Assembly: GCF_016756395.1 (NCBI RefSeq) | Contig: NZ_AP018365.1 | Coordinates: 3,819,001 to 3,883,000, forward strand | Source of the DNA: Streptomyces sp. SN-593 | GTDB taxonomy: Bacteria; Actinomycetota; Actinomycetes; Streptomycetales; Streptomycetaceae | DNA length: 64,000 nucleotides | Direction: 5' to 3' | In this document: positions 1 through 7,521 of the stretch, piece by piece | How positions within the stretch are numbered: position 1 is the stretch's first letter | How the letters are laid out: every line of letters begins with the position of its first letter | Notes under the pieces: generated by a model | Seen by the model: only the letters and a program-made list of their open reading frames with translations | What the model was told of the DNA's origin: nothing | Databases searched by the model: none | Program-made: the position numbers and the translations under genes

Positions 1-2
1 GG

Positions 3-566
3 CAGTCGGTCACCGAGCAGCAGGAAGCGGACCGCTGCCGGGGCCGGGCAGACAGCGCGGCGTACTACGAGGAGGGCCGCAAGCACCCGGGCACGACCAT
101 CCGCCGCCTGGAGCGACTGAACGCCGAGCGGCGCCAGGTGGAGCGGCAGATGGAACGGGTGGTCAGGACCGCCGAGGGGTGCGCGGAGGCGAGCAACCCC
201 CTCGACCCCCAGTTGATCGTGGAGCAGCTCGTCAAGCTCGACGCCGATCACCACGACCTGTGCGACCAGATCGCCCACTGGGACGCCCACCTCGCCGAGG
301 TCCAGGCGGCCGGCGTGAAGGTGTGGGGGAAGGCCGACTTCGCGCCCGGCGACTACGCCCAGCTCGGCGACCGCTGGTACCTGGTCCTCCGGGCCAACGC
401 GAAGTCCCTGACCGTCCCGAGGTCGGTGGACTGGAAGGCCCGGGTCTACAACCGGGACAACCAGGCCGGGACGTCCACGAGCACCCTCCCGTACGACAAG
501 GTCATGGGCCGGATGAGCGGCGCGGAGATGGACGCGCGCCTCCGGGCGGACGACGCGGCGGTGTAG
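3..566 (+). CDS. DUF3560-type protein, C-terminal part (cut by window start)
   Basis: The frame is open from base 3, so only the last 187 residues are visible and the start lies outside the window. The fragment begins with an Arg/Glu-rich helix around RRLERLNAERRQVERQME, probably coiled coil. A second helical part follows, then a compact C-terminal segment containing AAGVKVWGKADFAPGDY. This layout matches, from memory, the C-terminal half of actinobacterial DUF3560 proteins found on plasmids and phages. Their biochemical role is unknown. The gene ends just before a GC-rich hairpin, so it closes its own transcription unit. The family call is moderately sure; function is not assigned. Confidence 0.6.
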   Translation, partial: QSVTEQQEADRCRGRADSAAYYEEGRKHPGTTIRRLERLNAERRQVERQMERVVRTAEGCAEASNPLDPQLIVEQLVKLDADHHDLCDQIAHWDAHLAEVQAAGVKVWGKADFAPGDYAQLGDRWYLVLRANAKSLTVPRSVDWKARVYNRDNQAGTSTSTLPYDKVMGRMSGAEMDARLRADDAAV

Positions 567-570
567 CTGG

Positions 571-598
571 CAGGGGGCCTGCCACGGCGGGCCCCCTG
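571..598 (+). terminator. GC-rich hairpin terminator
   Basis: Inverted repeat CAGGGGGCC / GGCCCCCTG separated by 10 nt, directly after the upstream stop codon and followed by a short pyrimidine-rich stretch. It lies just before the first copy of the early control repeat, which fits termination followed by a new promoter region. Confidence 0.6.
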
Positions 599-606
599 AC
601 GCTTTC

Positions 607-679
607 TTGACCAAACTTATTTGGATATCAGAGTTACCCCAGATGTATTTGGTCAATGAAGAAGGTGTAACACACACCA
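607..679 (+). promoter_or_regulatory. Early control repeat, copy 1
   Basis: First of four copies of one intergenic element. It opens with TTGACCAAA and has the exact reverse complement TTTGGTCAA 41 bp further on. Between them lies an imperfect inner palindrome (TGGATATC / GTTACCCCA around AGA). A conserved leader, GAAGAAGGTGTAACACACAC, follows. The next gene starts 47 bp after the outer repeat. The shape suggests a two-part operator overlapping a promoter; I could not fix a clear -35/-10 pair. Confidence 0.7.
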
Positions 680-702
680 CCACAAACCCCAGGGAGCCCG
701 AC

Positions 703-1101
703 ATGGCCACCATCACCATCCCCACCTTCACCACCACCGTCCCCGCCTCGGAGCTGGAGGCCGGAATGGCGGTCTGGCTCGACGGTGACCGCCGGTGGGT
801 CTTCGAGGCCACGGTCGACGGCGAGAGCATCCGGCTCCGGATCGAGGGCTTCACCACTCCCTTCACCGTCCCGGCCGGCTGGACGTACACGGTCCACACC
901 CCGATCACCCCCAGCTGGATCACCGCGGCGGAGCTGGAGGCCGGGATGCAGATCCGGATGGACGGCATCCGCCGGGTCTACGAGGCCGAGATCGACGGCG
1001 ACACGATGCGATTCCGGGTCGAGGGCTTCTCCACCCCCTTCACCGTCCCGGTCGGCTGGCAGTACTCGGCCTACATCGCGCCGGCCACCTCCGCGGCCTA
1101 A
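703..1101 (+). CDS. Hypothetical protein with an internal duplication
   Basis: 132 residues. The ATG at 703 is chosen because AGGGAG lies 6 bp upstream; an earlier in-frame start would lie inside the control repeat. The protein is two tandem copies of a unit of about 45 residues. Each copy has ELEAGM, a DG..R turn, an EA.(V/I)DG strand, then EGF.TPFTVP and GW.Y. The copies differ enough to be an old duplication. The repeat looks like small beta-sandwich or barrel units, but I do not recognise the family. It is the only gene between control repeat 1 and a terminator hairpin, so it may be expressed alone. Confidence 0.7.
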   Translation: MATITIPTFTTTVPASELEAGMAVWLDGDRRWVFEATVDGESIRLRIEGFTTPFTVPAGWTYTVHTPITPSWITAAELEAGMQIRMDGIRRVYEAEIDGDTMRFRVEGFSTPFTVPVGWQYSAYIAPATSAA

Positions 1102-1117
1102 CCCTCCCTGACCACGA

Positions 1118-1143
1118 GCGCCCCGCCACGGCGGGCGGGGCGC
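1118..1143 (+). terminator. GC-rich hairpin terminator
   Basis: Perfect 10-bp arms GCGCCCCGCC / GGCGGGGCGC with a 6-nt loop, placed between the duplicated-unit gene and the methyltransferase gene. There is no U-tract, as is usual for Streptomyces terminators. Confidence 0.6.
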
Positions 1144-1178
1144 CCTCAGCCATGCCCGCACGCACAAAGGAGCGCCCC

Positions 1179-2006
1179 ATGCAGATCCCCAACGACCTCC
1201 TCACCGTCCTCACCGACCCCCGCACCGTCATCAGCGGCGACCGCGTACAGGTCCCCTTCGAGCTGGACGCGGCGCTCTACAAGCGGATGAACACGATGCT
1301 CAAGGACATCGGCGGCCGGTGGGACGGCCGGAAGGCGGTCCGCGCCCACACCTTCCCCTTCCCGGTCGAGGAGTTCATGCGGGCCTGCCTGGCCGCCGGG
1401 GCCTGGCCCTCCCGCTTCGACCAGGGTTGGTACCCGACCCCGCCCGCGGTGGCCTTCGACATGCTGGAGCACGCCTCGATCCGGGTCGGCCACACGGTCC
1501 TGGAGCCCTCGGCCGGCACCGGCGTGCTCGCCCAGCGGGCCGCCGACCAGATGGGCATCGTCGACTGCGTCGAGATCGACCCCCGCCGAGCCCACGTCCT
1601 GCGCGAACTCGGAGTCGCCCGCCGGGTCATCGAAGGCGACTTCCTCGACCTCGACCCGACCGTCATCGACGAGCCGTACGACCGGATCTTGATGAACCCC
1701 CCGTTCGGCGACGCCATCAGCCACGTCATGCACGCCCTGGGCTTCCTGCGCGACGGCGGAACCCTGATCGCGGTCATGCCGGAGTCGATCAACTGGCACA
1801 GCGACCGCAAGGCCGTCGACTTCCGGCGGCTCGTCACCGACGCCGAGGGCGACATCATCCCGCTCCCCGACGACGCGTTCCTCTCGTCCGGCACGCAGGT
1901 CCGCACGGTCCTCCTCCGGCTCGACGCCGACCCCGACGGCCCTCTCCCCACCCACGGCTGGCACCAGCGCCAGCCGCTCCAGCTCGACCTGTTCGCCACG
2001 GCCTGA
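1179..2006 (+). CDS. N6-adenine-type DNA methyltransferase with a C-terminal clamp-binding-like motif
   Basis: 275 residues. The start at ATG 1179 follows AAAGGAG with good spacing; ATG 1152 is in frame but has no such site. SAM-binding motif I reads VLEPSAGTGVLA and catalytic motif IV reads LMNPPFGD, the (D/N)PPF/Y signature of amino-methyltransferases acting on adenine. There is no separate target-recognition domain, so it is probably an orphan phage enzyme protecting phage DNA from host nucleases. The C-terminus, LQLDLFATA, holds QLDLF, a good match to the QL(S/D)LF peptide that binds the bacterial sliding clamp. Adenine specificity is inferred from the motif only. Confidence 0.8.
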   Translation: MQIPNDLLTVLTDPRTVISGDRVQVPFELDAALYKRMNTMLKDIGGRWDGRKAVRAHTFPFPVEEFMRACLAAGAWPSRFDQGWYPTPPAVAFDMLEHASIRVGHTVLEPSAGTGVLAQRAADQMGIVDCVEIDPRRAHVLRELGVARRVIEGDFLDLDPTVIDEPYDRILMNPPFGDAISHVMHALGFLRDGGTLIAVMPESINWHSDRKAVDFRRLVTDAEGDIIPLPDDAFLSSGTQVRTVLLRLDADPDGPLPTHGWHQRQPLQLDLFATA

Positions 2007-2029
2007 ACTGCGGTTTTCCTGACGATTTA

Positions 2030-2100
2030 TTGGCCAAATCAATCTGGATAACGAGGTTATCCAGGTGGGTTCGGTCAATGAAAGAGGACGACACACACCA
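2030..2100 (+). promoter_or_regulatory. Early control repeat, copy 2 (perfect inner palindrome)
   Basis: TTGGCCAAA at 2030 and TTCGGTCAA at 2070 are the degenerate outer arms. The inner palindrome is perfect here: CTGGATAAC (2044-2052) and GTTATCCAG (2056-2064) with 3 nt between. The cytosine methyltransferase gene starts 50 bp after the outer arm. Confidence 0.7.
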
Positions 2101-2127
2101 CCCCACCACCCGAAGGGAACGGACCGA

Positions 2128-4932
2128 ATGCCCTACACCTCCACCACCACCCGCGCGATGGCCTCAACCGCCGGAGGCGCCCAGACCTACGCCCGCCGGC
2201 GCCGGTCGGCGGCCTACAAGCACGACGGCACCGAGCTGTCGGTCATGGACTGGTTTTGTGCGGACACCAAGACCGAGATCCTGACCTCCCACGGCTGGCG
2301 GCGCTACGACCAGGTGCAGGTCGGCGACCTGGTGGCCAGCCTCAACACCGAGGACGGCATCGCCCGCTGGGTGCCGGTCCAGCGGATGAACGTCTTCCAG
2401 GTGACCGACGCGAAGATGCTGAGGGTAGAGGGCAAGGCCCTCTCGGCGCTGGTGACGGAGGGCCACCGCTGGCCCGTCCAGCAGCGCGGCGGCAAGGCGG
2501 GCACCAAGCGCACGACCTGGCAGGTGCGCACCTCCGACCAGCTCACGCTCGAATCGTCGGTCGTCCGGAGCGCCCCCTTCGAGGCCCCGACGGACAGCGA
2601 CCACGATGACGCGCTGGTCGAGCTGGTCGGCTGGGCCTGGACCGAAGGCAGCTACCGCGAGAACGGCGGGCTGCACCTCTCTCAATCGCCCTCGGTTAAC
2701 CCGGCGAAGTGCGAGCGGATCGAGCGGGCGCTGACTGCCCTGTACGGGCCGCCCATCGGCCGGTCCGGGCGCCAGAGGGGCGTACCGGCCTGGAATGTCG
2801 GCGAGTACGAGGGCACCAGGTACTGGCGGCTCAACGTGGCAGCCGCGGCCCCCATCATCGCCGCCGCCCCCGACCGCGTCCTTGACCCGGCCTGGCTACT
2901 CACCCTGACCGCCAGTCAGCTTGACCTGCTCATCGAGGCATCGATGCTCGCCGACGGCACCACCCGGGTACGGGACGGCTCGCGAGACTCCTCCCTCTCC
3001 CAGAACCGGCGGGACCGCGCGGAAGGGTTCCAGATCGCGGCCATCCTCGCGGGCCGGACGACCTCCCTCAACCGCTGGGAGATCCAGCACAAGGGCGAGG
3101 CGTACCCGATGTGGCGGGTATCGCTCCTGGAGCGAGTGACCGCCAAGCCCCTCCGCCAAGCGGTCGCCGAGTGGACGACGCACACCGGCACCGTCTGGTG
3201 CCCGACGGTCGAGTACGGCACGTGGCTCTGTCGGCGCAACGGCCTGGTCCACTGGACCGGCAACTGTGGGGCCGGAGGCTCCACCCAGGGCGCGGACGCC
3301 GTCCCGAACGTCAGGGTGACCCGGGCGGCGAACCACTGGAAGCGGGCGATCGAGAGCCACGAGCGGAACTTCCCCGGCGTCGCCCACTACATCGGCGACA
3401 TCCGCAAGGCCCCGGTCTGGGCCTGGCCGATCGCAGACATCCACTGGGGCTCGCCGGAGTGCACGAAGTGGTCCATCGCCCAGGGCAAGAAGCGCTCGTT
3501 CGCCAAGGCCGTACAGGGCGACCTGCTCGACCTCTACGCGGAGATGGAGGCCGAGAAGTTCCAGACCGAGGACGAGCGGGACAACGGCCCCACCGAGGAG
3601 GAAGAGGCCAGCCGGGCCCTGATGGAGGAGATCCCGCTCTACCTGCGGGGCGTCATCGAGCGCGGCGGGCTGGTCAAGGCGGGGGTCGTTGAGAACGTGG
3701 TCGACGTCCGGCAGTGGGCGGAGTGGGACCGCTGGATCCAGGAATTCCACAAGATGGGCTACCGGACCAAGCTGATCGCCCTGAACTCGATGCACGCCGA
3801 CCCGCGCTCGGTGCACCGCGCCCCGCAGTCCCGCGACCGCCTCTACCTCGTGTACTGGCACCAGAGCCTCGGCCGCACCCCGAACTTCGAGAAGTGGCTG
3901 GCCCCCTCGGCGTTCTGCACCGGCTGCGGCGAGACGGTCAAGGCGCGGCAGGTGTTCCGGCGGGCCGGCGTCGACATGGGCCGGTACAAGAGCCAGTACG
4001 ACTACCGGTGCCCGAACACGAAGTGCGGCCACCAGATCGTGGAGCCGGAGACGATCCCGGCGGCGGCGGCCATCGACTGGTCGATCGCGGGCGGCCGGAT
4101 CGGCGACCGCAAGACCCCCCTGGCGGACAAGACGATGCGGCGCATCCAGGCCGGGCTGGACAAGTTCGCCCGCCCGATGATGGTTCCCACCGGCGGCACC
4201 TGGCGGGACGCGGCCACCGACCTGCTCGACCCGATGCCGACCCGCACGACCCGCGAGAACGACGCGCTGGCGGTCCCCCCGCTCCTCGTCCCCTGCGACG
4301 GCCGCGAGGGCAAGAACGCCCGATCGATCTACGGACCGATGCAGACCCAGACGGCCAGGGCCGAGGCCGGGCTCGCGTGGCTGCCGTTCATCACCGAGAT
4401 CCGGGGCGGGAGCAGCGACGTCCGAGCGATCACCGACCCGCTCGCGACGGTCTGCGCCAGCGGCAACCATCACGGCCTAGCCGCCGTCCCGATGCCGGGC
4501 ATGATGATGCGGAACAACGGGTCGACCGGCAACGGCGGCGAGCACTGCACCGACCTGGCCGAGCCGATGCGGACCCTCACCACCACCGGCCACCAGTCCC
4601 TCGTCACCTGGGAACCCTTCCTGGCCCCGTACTACGGCAACGGGACCCCGCGCCCGGTCAGCGACCCCGTCGGCGCGATCTCCACCCGCGACCGCTTCGC
4701 GCTGATCCAGGGCGAGGTCAACATCGAAGACGTCCTGTTCCGGATGCTCCAGCCGCACGAGATCCAGAGGGCGATGGCCTTCGCCAGCGACTACGTGGTG
4801 CTCGGCTCGAAGCGGGACCGCGTCCGCCAGCTGGGCAACGCGGTCACCCCGCCCGCCGCGGAGGTCCTGATCTGCCTGCTCGCCGAGTGCATCACCGGCG
4901 AGGAGATCAGCCGCTACGACCTGGCCGCCTGA
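2128..4932 (+). CDS. DNA C5-cytosine methyltransferase precursor interrupted by an intein
   Basis: 934-residue precursor; start ATG 2128 behind GAAGGGA. Joining the parts around the intein restores motif I as MDWF+CGAGGS, the F.G.G SAM-binding loop of C5 methyltransferases. Other motifs follow: SPECTKWS (motif IV region with the catalytic Cys near residue 445), VVENVVD (motif VI, ENV), QSRDRLYLV (motif VIII) and RQLGNAVTPP (motif X). A four-Cys zinc knuckle lies between VIII and the target-recognition part. The mature enzyme would be about 598 residues. It probably modifies phage DNA against restriction. Because the intein splits motif I, the enzyme should be inactive until spliced. The gene sits directly behind control repeat 2. 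Confidence 0.9.
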   Translation: MPYTSTTTRAMASTAGGAQTYARRRRSAAYKHDGTELSVMDWFCADTKTEILTSHGWRRYDQVQVGDLVASLNTEDGIARWVPVQRMNVFQVTDAKMLRVEGKALSALVTEGHRWPVQQRGGKAGTKRTTWQVRTSDQLTLESSVVRSAPFEAPTDSDHDDALVELVGWAWTEGSYRENGGLHLSQSPSVNPAKCERIERALTALYGPPIGRSGRQRGVPAWNVGEYEGTRYWRLNVAAAAPIIAAAPDRVLDPAWLLTLTASQLDLLIEASMLADGTTRVRDGSRDSSLSQNRRDRAEGFQIAAILAGRTTSLNRWEIQHKGEAYPMWRVSLLERVTAKPLRQAVAEWTTHTGTVWCPTVEYGTWLCRRNGLVHWTGNCGAGGSTQGADAVPNVRVTRAANHWKRAIESHERNFPGVAHYIGDIRKAPVWAWPIADIHWGSPECTKWSIAQGKKRSFAKAVQGDLLDLYAEMEAEKFQTEDERDNGPTEEEEASRALMEEIPLYLRGVIERGGLVKAGVVENVVDVRQWAEWDRWIQEFHKMGYRTKLIALNSMHADPRSVHRAPQSRDRLYLVYWHQSLGRTPNFEKWLAPSAFCTGCGETVKARQVFRRAGVDMGRYKSQYDYRCPNTKCGHQIVEPETIPAAAAIDWSIAGGRIGDRKTPLADKTMRRIQAGLDKFARPMMVPTGGTWRDAATDLLDPMPTRTTRENDALAVPPLLVPCDGREGKNARSIYGPMQTQTARAEAGLAWLPFITEIRGGSSDVRAITDPLATVCASGNHHGLAAVPMPGMMMRNNGSTGNGGEHCTDLAEPMRTLTTTGHQSLVTWEPFLAPYYGNGTPRPVSDPVGAISTRDRFALIQGEVNIEDVLFRMLQPHEIQRAMAFASDYVVLGSKRDRVRQLGNAVTPPAAEVLICLLAECITGEEISRYDLAA
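2257..3264 (+). other. Intein with LAGLIDADG-type homing endonuclease
   Basis: 336 in-frame residues inside the methyltransferase. It begins with Cys (CADTKTEILTSHGW, block A), has a block B-like ALVTEGHRW and ends HWTGN, followed by Cys as the first residue of the C-extein. This is the Cys...Asn/Cys arrangement needed for splicing. The last residues lack the usual penultimate His (HWTGN has Gly), so block G is not standard. Two dodecapeptide-like helices, LVELVGWAWTEGS and LLIEASMLADGTT, mark a LAGLIDADG endonuclease with an acidic residue in each. Boundaries are at Cys2257 and Asn3262-3264. Splicing activity is inferred. Confidence 0.88.
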
Positions 4933-4943
4933 TTGACGATTTC

Positions 4944-5017
4944 TTGACCAAATTACTTTGGATATCAGGGTTACCCCAGAGCGATTTGGTCAATGAAGAA
5001 GGTGTAACACACACCAC
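4944..5017 (+). promoter_or_regulatory. Early control repeat, copy 3
   Basis: TTGACCAAA at 4944 and TTTGGTCAA at 4985, 41 bp apart as in copy 1, with the same inner half-palindromes and the same leader. The next gene starts 50 bp after the outer arm. Confidence 0.7.
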
Positions 5018-5042
5018 CCACCACCACCCAGGGAGTCACACG

Positions 5043-5294
5043 GTGAACGCCAACACCACCCCCACCACGACGGAGACCGGAACCACCTCGGAGGTCAAGG
5101 ACGACGGCGGCCTCCTCCTCACCGCCGACGACGTCAAGGCCATCACCCCCTGGCTCCGGAAGGCCCTCACGGACCACCCCAAGGAGGACGAGAACTCGGA
5201 CGCCTGCCAGGTGTTCTCGCTGCTCCTCAGGTTCGGCCACACCCACAACGGAACGGCCCCCTTCTCGCGGGAGACCTGTATCTGCCGGGGCTGA
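5043..5294 (+). CDS. Small hypothetical protein
   Basis: 83 residues from GTG 5043, behind AGGGAG. The N-terminus is Thr-rich (NANTTPTTTETGTTSEVK), then comes a short predicted alpha-helical domain, LTADDVKAITPWLRKAL, and a C-terminal FSRETCICRG with two Cys. I do not recognise a family. It is the first gene behind control repeat 3 and is followed by a perfect hairpin, so it may form its own short transcript ahead of the ChlI-like gene. Confidence 0.6.
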   Translation: MNANTTPTTTETGTTSEVKDDGGLLLTADDVKAITPWLRKALTDHPKEDENSDACQVFSLLLRFGHTHNGTAPFSRETCICRG

Positions 5295-5301
5295 CCCGGC
5301 C

Positions 5302-5329
5302 GGGCGGCCGGCCAGACGGCCGGCCGCCC
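5302..5329 (+). terminator. Perfect 12-bp hairpin with AGAC loop
   Basis: GGGCGGCCGGCC and GGCCGGCCGCCC with loop AGAC, just after a stop codon. The same loop and stem-closing sequence recurs at 8770-8797. Confidence 0.65.
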
Positions 5330-5421
5330 CCGGAGCGGACCGCGCGACGGGCCTCGGCCCGGTGCGCGCCGCCCGCCCCGGAGCCGCCGACGGCACTCCA
5401 CCACCCAGAAAGGGCCAGCCC

Positions 5422-6633
5422 ATGAGCGACAACCGCACGGATTCCATGATCGCCAACAACGCGCACTTCCGGCAGCACTGCGGGGGCGGCGACATCACCG
5501 GCCTCCACGAGAACCCCACCGTCCCCCGGGCCGCCAACCACGACGCCCTGGCCGTCCAGACCGACCCGACGACCGCGGCCCTCTCCCACGCCAGCGAGGA
5601 CGCCTACCTCACCGCCAGGCGCGCCCGCACCGTCCTCCTGCGCAACAGCACCGAGTACGTGGCCCGCCTCATCCGGCAGGCCCTCCCCGAGGCGGCCGTC
5701 ATGACGGTCGACACCGAGGAGAAGGAACTCCACGCGGTCCTCGACGGCGACGGCAAGACCATCTGGTACGCGCCCGCCAGCCCTAAGAGCGACCTCCACG
5801 ACGGCCTGGTGGACGACATCAACGGCGTCCTGTCCGACGCGATCCCCTTCGGCGGGCTCGCCGGAGCCGGATGGGAGGTCGCCGACCAGGGCGAGCCGTA
5901 CCGCACGGTGACCCTCCCCGAAGGCGAGCACACCGCGCGGCGCACGGCGGCCACCTCGTTCCCCACCCCGAAGGGCATGGCCACGGTGACCGCCGAGTTC
6001 ACCCCCGGCGGCACCCCGGCCTTCTGGATGACCGGCCCGAACTCGGCGGTCGACCGCGAGACCCGCGACCGCATCCGCGCGGCCATCGTGAACAGCGAGC
6101 TGGAGTGGGAGCCCGGCACCATGCGGATCGATACCCACTGGGCGGTCCTCCGGTCCGGCTCCAGCTCCGACCTGGCCCTGGCCTGCACCGCCCTCGCGGC
6201 GGCCGGCACCATCGACCCGGCCGCACTGAACGGCGTGGCCCTGATCGGCGAACTGGGCCTCGACGGCCGGGTCCGGCCCGTGCGCGAAGTCACCGCGGCC
6301 GTCAGCATCGCCCAGGCCGCCGGATGCATGAAGGTCATCGTGGCCACCGACGACTTCGACGAGGTCAGCCGGAACGAGGACATCACCCCGGTCGGCGCGA
6401 ACAGCCTCCCGTCGGTGCTGAGCTTCCTCGAGGAGATGCACGAGCCCACCACCACCGAGCCGGAGGCCCGGCCGGCGGGGACGCCGGGAGAGGACGCCGG
6501 GCCGTGCGCCCAGTGCGACCGGCTGCTGATCTGGGACGGCACCGGCAAGCGCCTGAACGACGAGTGGGGCGAGTACCTGTGCTACCGCCCCCGCAAGGAC
6601 GGCGGCAGCGCGGTGCACGTCCTGGCCCAGTAG
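5422..6633 (+). CDS. Free-standing ChlI/Lon-fold domain protein
   Basis: 403 residues from ATG 5422 (AGAAAGGG upstream). Residues about 185-320 match the ChlI domain seen at the N-terminus of ComM and in Mg-chelatase/RadA-type proteins: FWMTGPNSAVDRETRDRIRAAI, then SGSSSDLALACTALAAAG, then GVALIGELGLDGRVRPVRE. This fold is related to the Lon protease domain, but I see no AAA+ ATPase domain, which normally accompanies it. The first 180 residues are unrecognised. The C-terminus carries a CAQC pair and a later Cys that could bind zinc. It lies in the accessory block between two terminators. A role in handling DNA is a guess from ComM and RadA. Confidence 0.6.
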   Translation: MSDNRTDSMIANNAHFRQHCGGGDITGLHENPTVPRAANHDALAVQTDPTTAALSHASEDAYLTARRARTVLLRNSTEYVARLIRQALPEAAVMTVDTEEKELHAVLDGDGKTIWYAPASPKSDLHDGLVDDINGVLSDAIPFGGLAGAGWEVADQGEPYRTVTLPEGEHTARRTAATSFPTPKGMATVTAEFTPGGTPAFWMTGPNSAVDRETRDRIRAAIVNSELEWEPGTMRIDTHWAVLRSGSSSDLALACTALAAAGTIDPAALNGVALIGELGLDGRVRPVREVTAAVSIAQAAGCMKVIVATDDFDEVSRNEDITPVGANSLPSVLSFLEEMHEPTTTEPEARPAGTPGEDAGPCAQCDRLLIWDGTGKRLNDEWGEYLCYRPRKDGGSAVHVLAQ

Positions 6634-6641
6634 CGGCCCCC

Positions 6642-6675
6642 GGGCGGGCCGGGGGCCAGCGCCCCCGGCCCGCCC
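6642..6675 (+). terminator. Perfect 15-bp hairpin terminator
   Basis: GGGCGGGCCGGGGGC and its exact complement with a 4-nt loop (CAGC), between the ChlI-like gene and the next gene. Confidence 0.65.
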
Positions 6676-6713
6676 TCACCTCCACCCCACGAGCCAGAGA
6701 AGGGACGGCCCCG

Positions 6714-7379
6714 ATGACCTGGGCCCTGCGACCGATCTACCTCCCCGACAGCCACCTGCCCCACGGCATCGCCGACGGAAACCCGACCTGCCGGGCCTGC
6801 GGCACCTCCTGGCCGTGCGCCATCGCGGGCGAGTACCTGAGCGCCGGACGGTGCGTCTGCGGCGCGGCCACCTGGCACGACAGGACGACGCCCCGCCGGT
6901 GGCACGACGGCCCCCGCTGCTACACGACGGAGGAAGCCGTCCAGGCCGAGGCCGCGAAGCTCCGGCCCGCCCGCCCGCACTACCCGCCGAGCCACTACTA
7001 CCCGCCGAAGCCCGCGCGGCCGGTGAAGCAGCGCCCGCCCTACCGGCACACCACGGCCGGACCCGGCGACGTCGGACTCGGCACGTGGGTCTGGGTCGCT
7101 CCTGGGGCACTGCACCCCGGGTGGGGCGACATCCACCACCTGGCCATGATCACCGCCCTCGGCGGCCCGAAGTGCGAGGTGTGGCTGATCCTCGACGGCA
7201 CCGCGCACCAGGCGCGCGCCGACCGCCTCACCCTCTCCACCTCGGCCGGACAGCGCGCCACCGGCGGCGCCTGGCTGCGCTGGACCATCGCCCAGCACCT
7301 CGCCCACCGGGTGGCCGGCGAGCCCGCCGAGCCCACCGTCCAGGCCGCCCAGCTCGACCTGTTCGGCGCACCGGCCTGA
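6714..7379 (+). CDS. Zinc-ribbon-like protein with C-terminal QLDLF motif
   Basis: 221 residues from ATG 6714 behind AGAGAAGGG. The N-terminal 60 residues contain CRACGTSWPC and CVCGAATWHD, which could form a zinc site. A Pro/Tyr-rich linker (residues about 90-110) leads to a C-terminal domain with WVWVAPGALHPGWGDIHHLAMI, a small beta-barrel-like segment. The end, AAQLDLFGAPA, repeats the QLDLF seen in the adenine methyltransferase and matches the sliding-clamp-binding consensus. No family was recognised. A DNA-associated role is inferred only from the zinc site and the clamp-like motif. Confidence 0.6.
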   Translation: MTWALRPIYLPDSHLPHGIADGNPTCRACGTSWPCAIAGEYLSAGRCVCGAATWHDRTTPRRWHDGPRCYTTEEAVQAEAAKLRPARPHYPPSHYYPPKPARPVKQRPPYRHTTAGPGDVGLGTWVWVAPGALHPGWGDIHHLAMITALGGPKCEVWLILDGTAHQARADRLTLSTSAGQRATGGAWLRWTIAQHLAHRVAGEPAEPTVQAAQLDLFGAPA

Positions 7380-7394
7380 GCGCCAGAAACGCCG

Positions 7395-7409
7395 CTGACC
7401 TGCGGGTTT
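7395..7409 (+). repeat. CTGACCTGCGGGTTT dispersed repeat, copy 1
   Basis: This 15-mer occurs in the opposite orientation at 22491-22505, and its core CTGACCTGC also at 16105-16113. All are in intergenic DNA. It links the early and late blocks as parts of one genome. Confidence 0.5.
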
Positions 7410-7422
7410 GCTTGCCGATTCC

Positions 7423-7497
7423 TTGACCAAACTCCTTTGGATAACAGAGTTACCCCGGATGCATTTGGTCAATGAAGAAGGTGTAACACCAACCACC
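7423..7497 (+). promoter_or_regulatory. Early control repeat, copy 4
   Basis: TTGACCAAA at 7423 and TTTGGTCAA at 7464, with an inner half-palindrome GGATAAC / GTTACCCC, followed by the shared GAAGAAGGTGTAACAC leader. The ParB-like gene starts 50 bp after the outer arm, the same spacing as at copies 2 and 3. Confidence 0.7.
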
Positions 7498-7521
7498 ACC
7501 CCACCACCCACGGAGGGCACC

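Noticed and set aside
2896..4473. 525-residue reverse frame opposite the cytosine methyltransferase
   Set aside because: Composition of an antisense shadow; the forward strand has all methyltransferase motifs.
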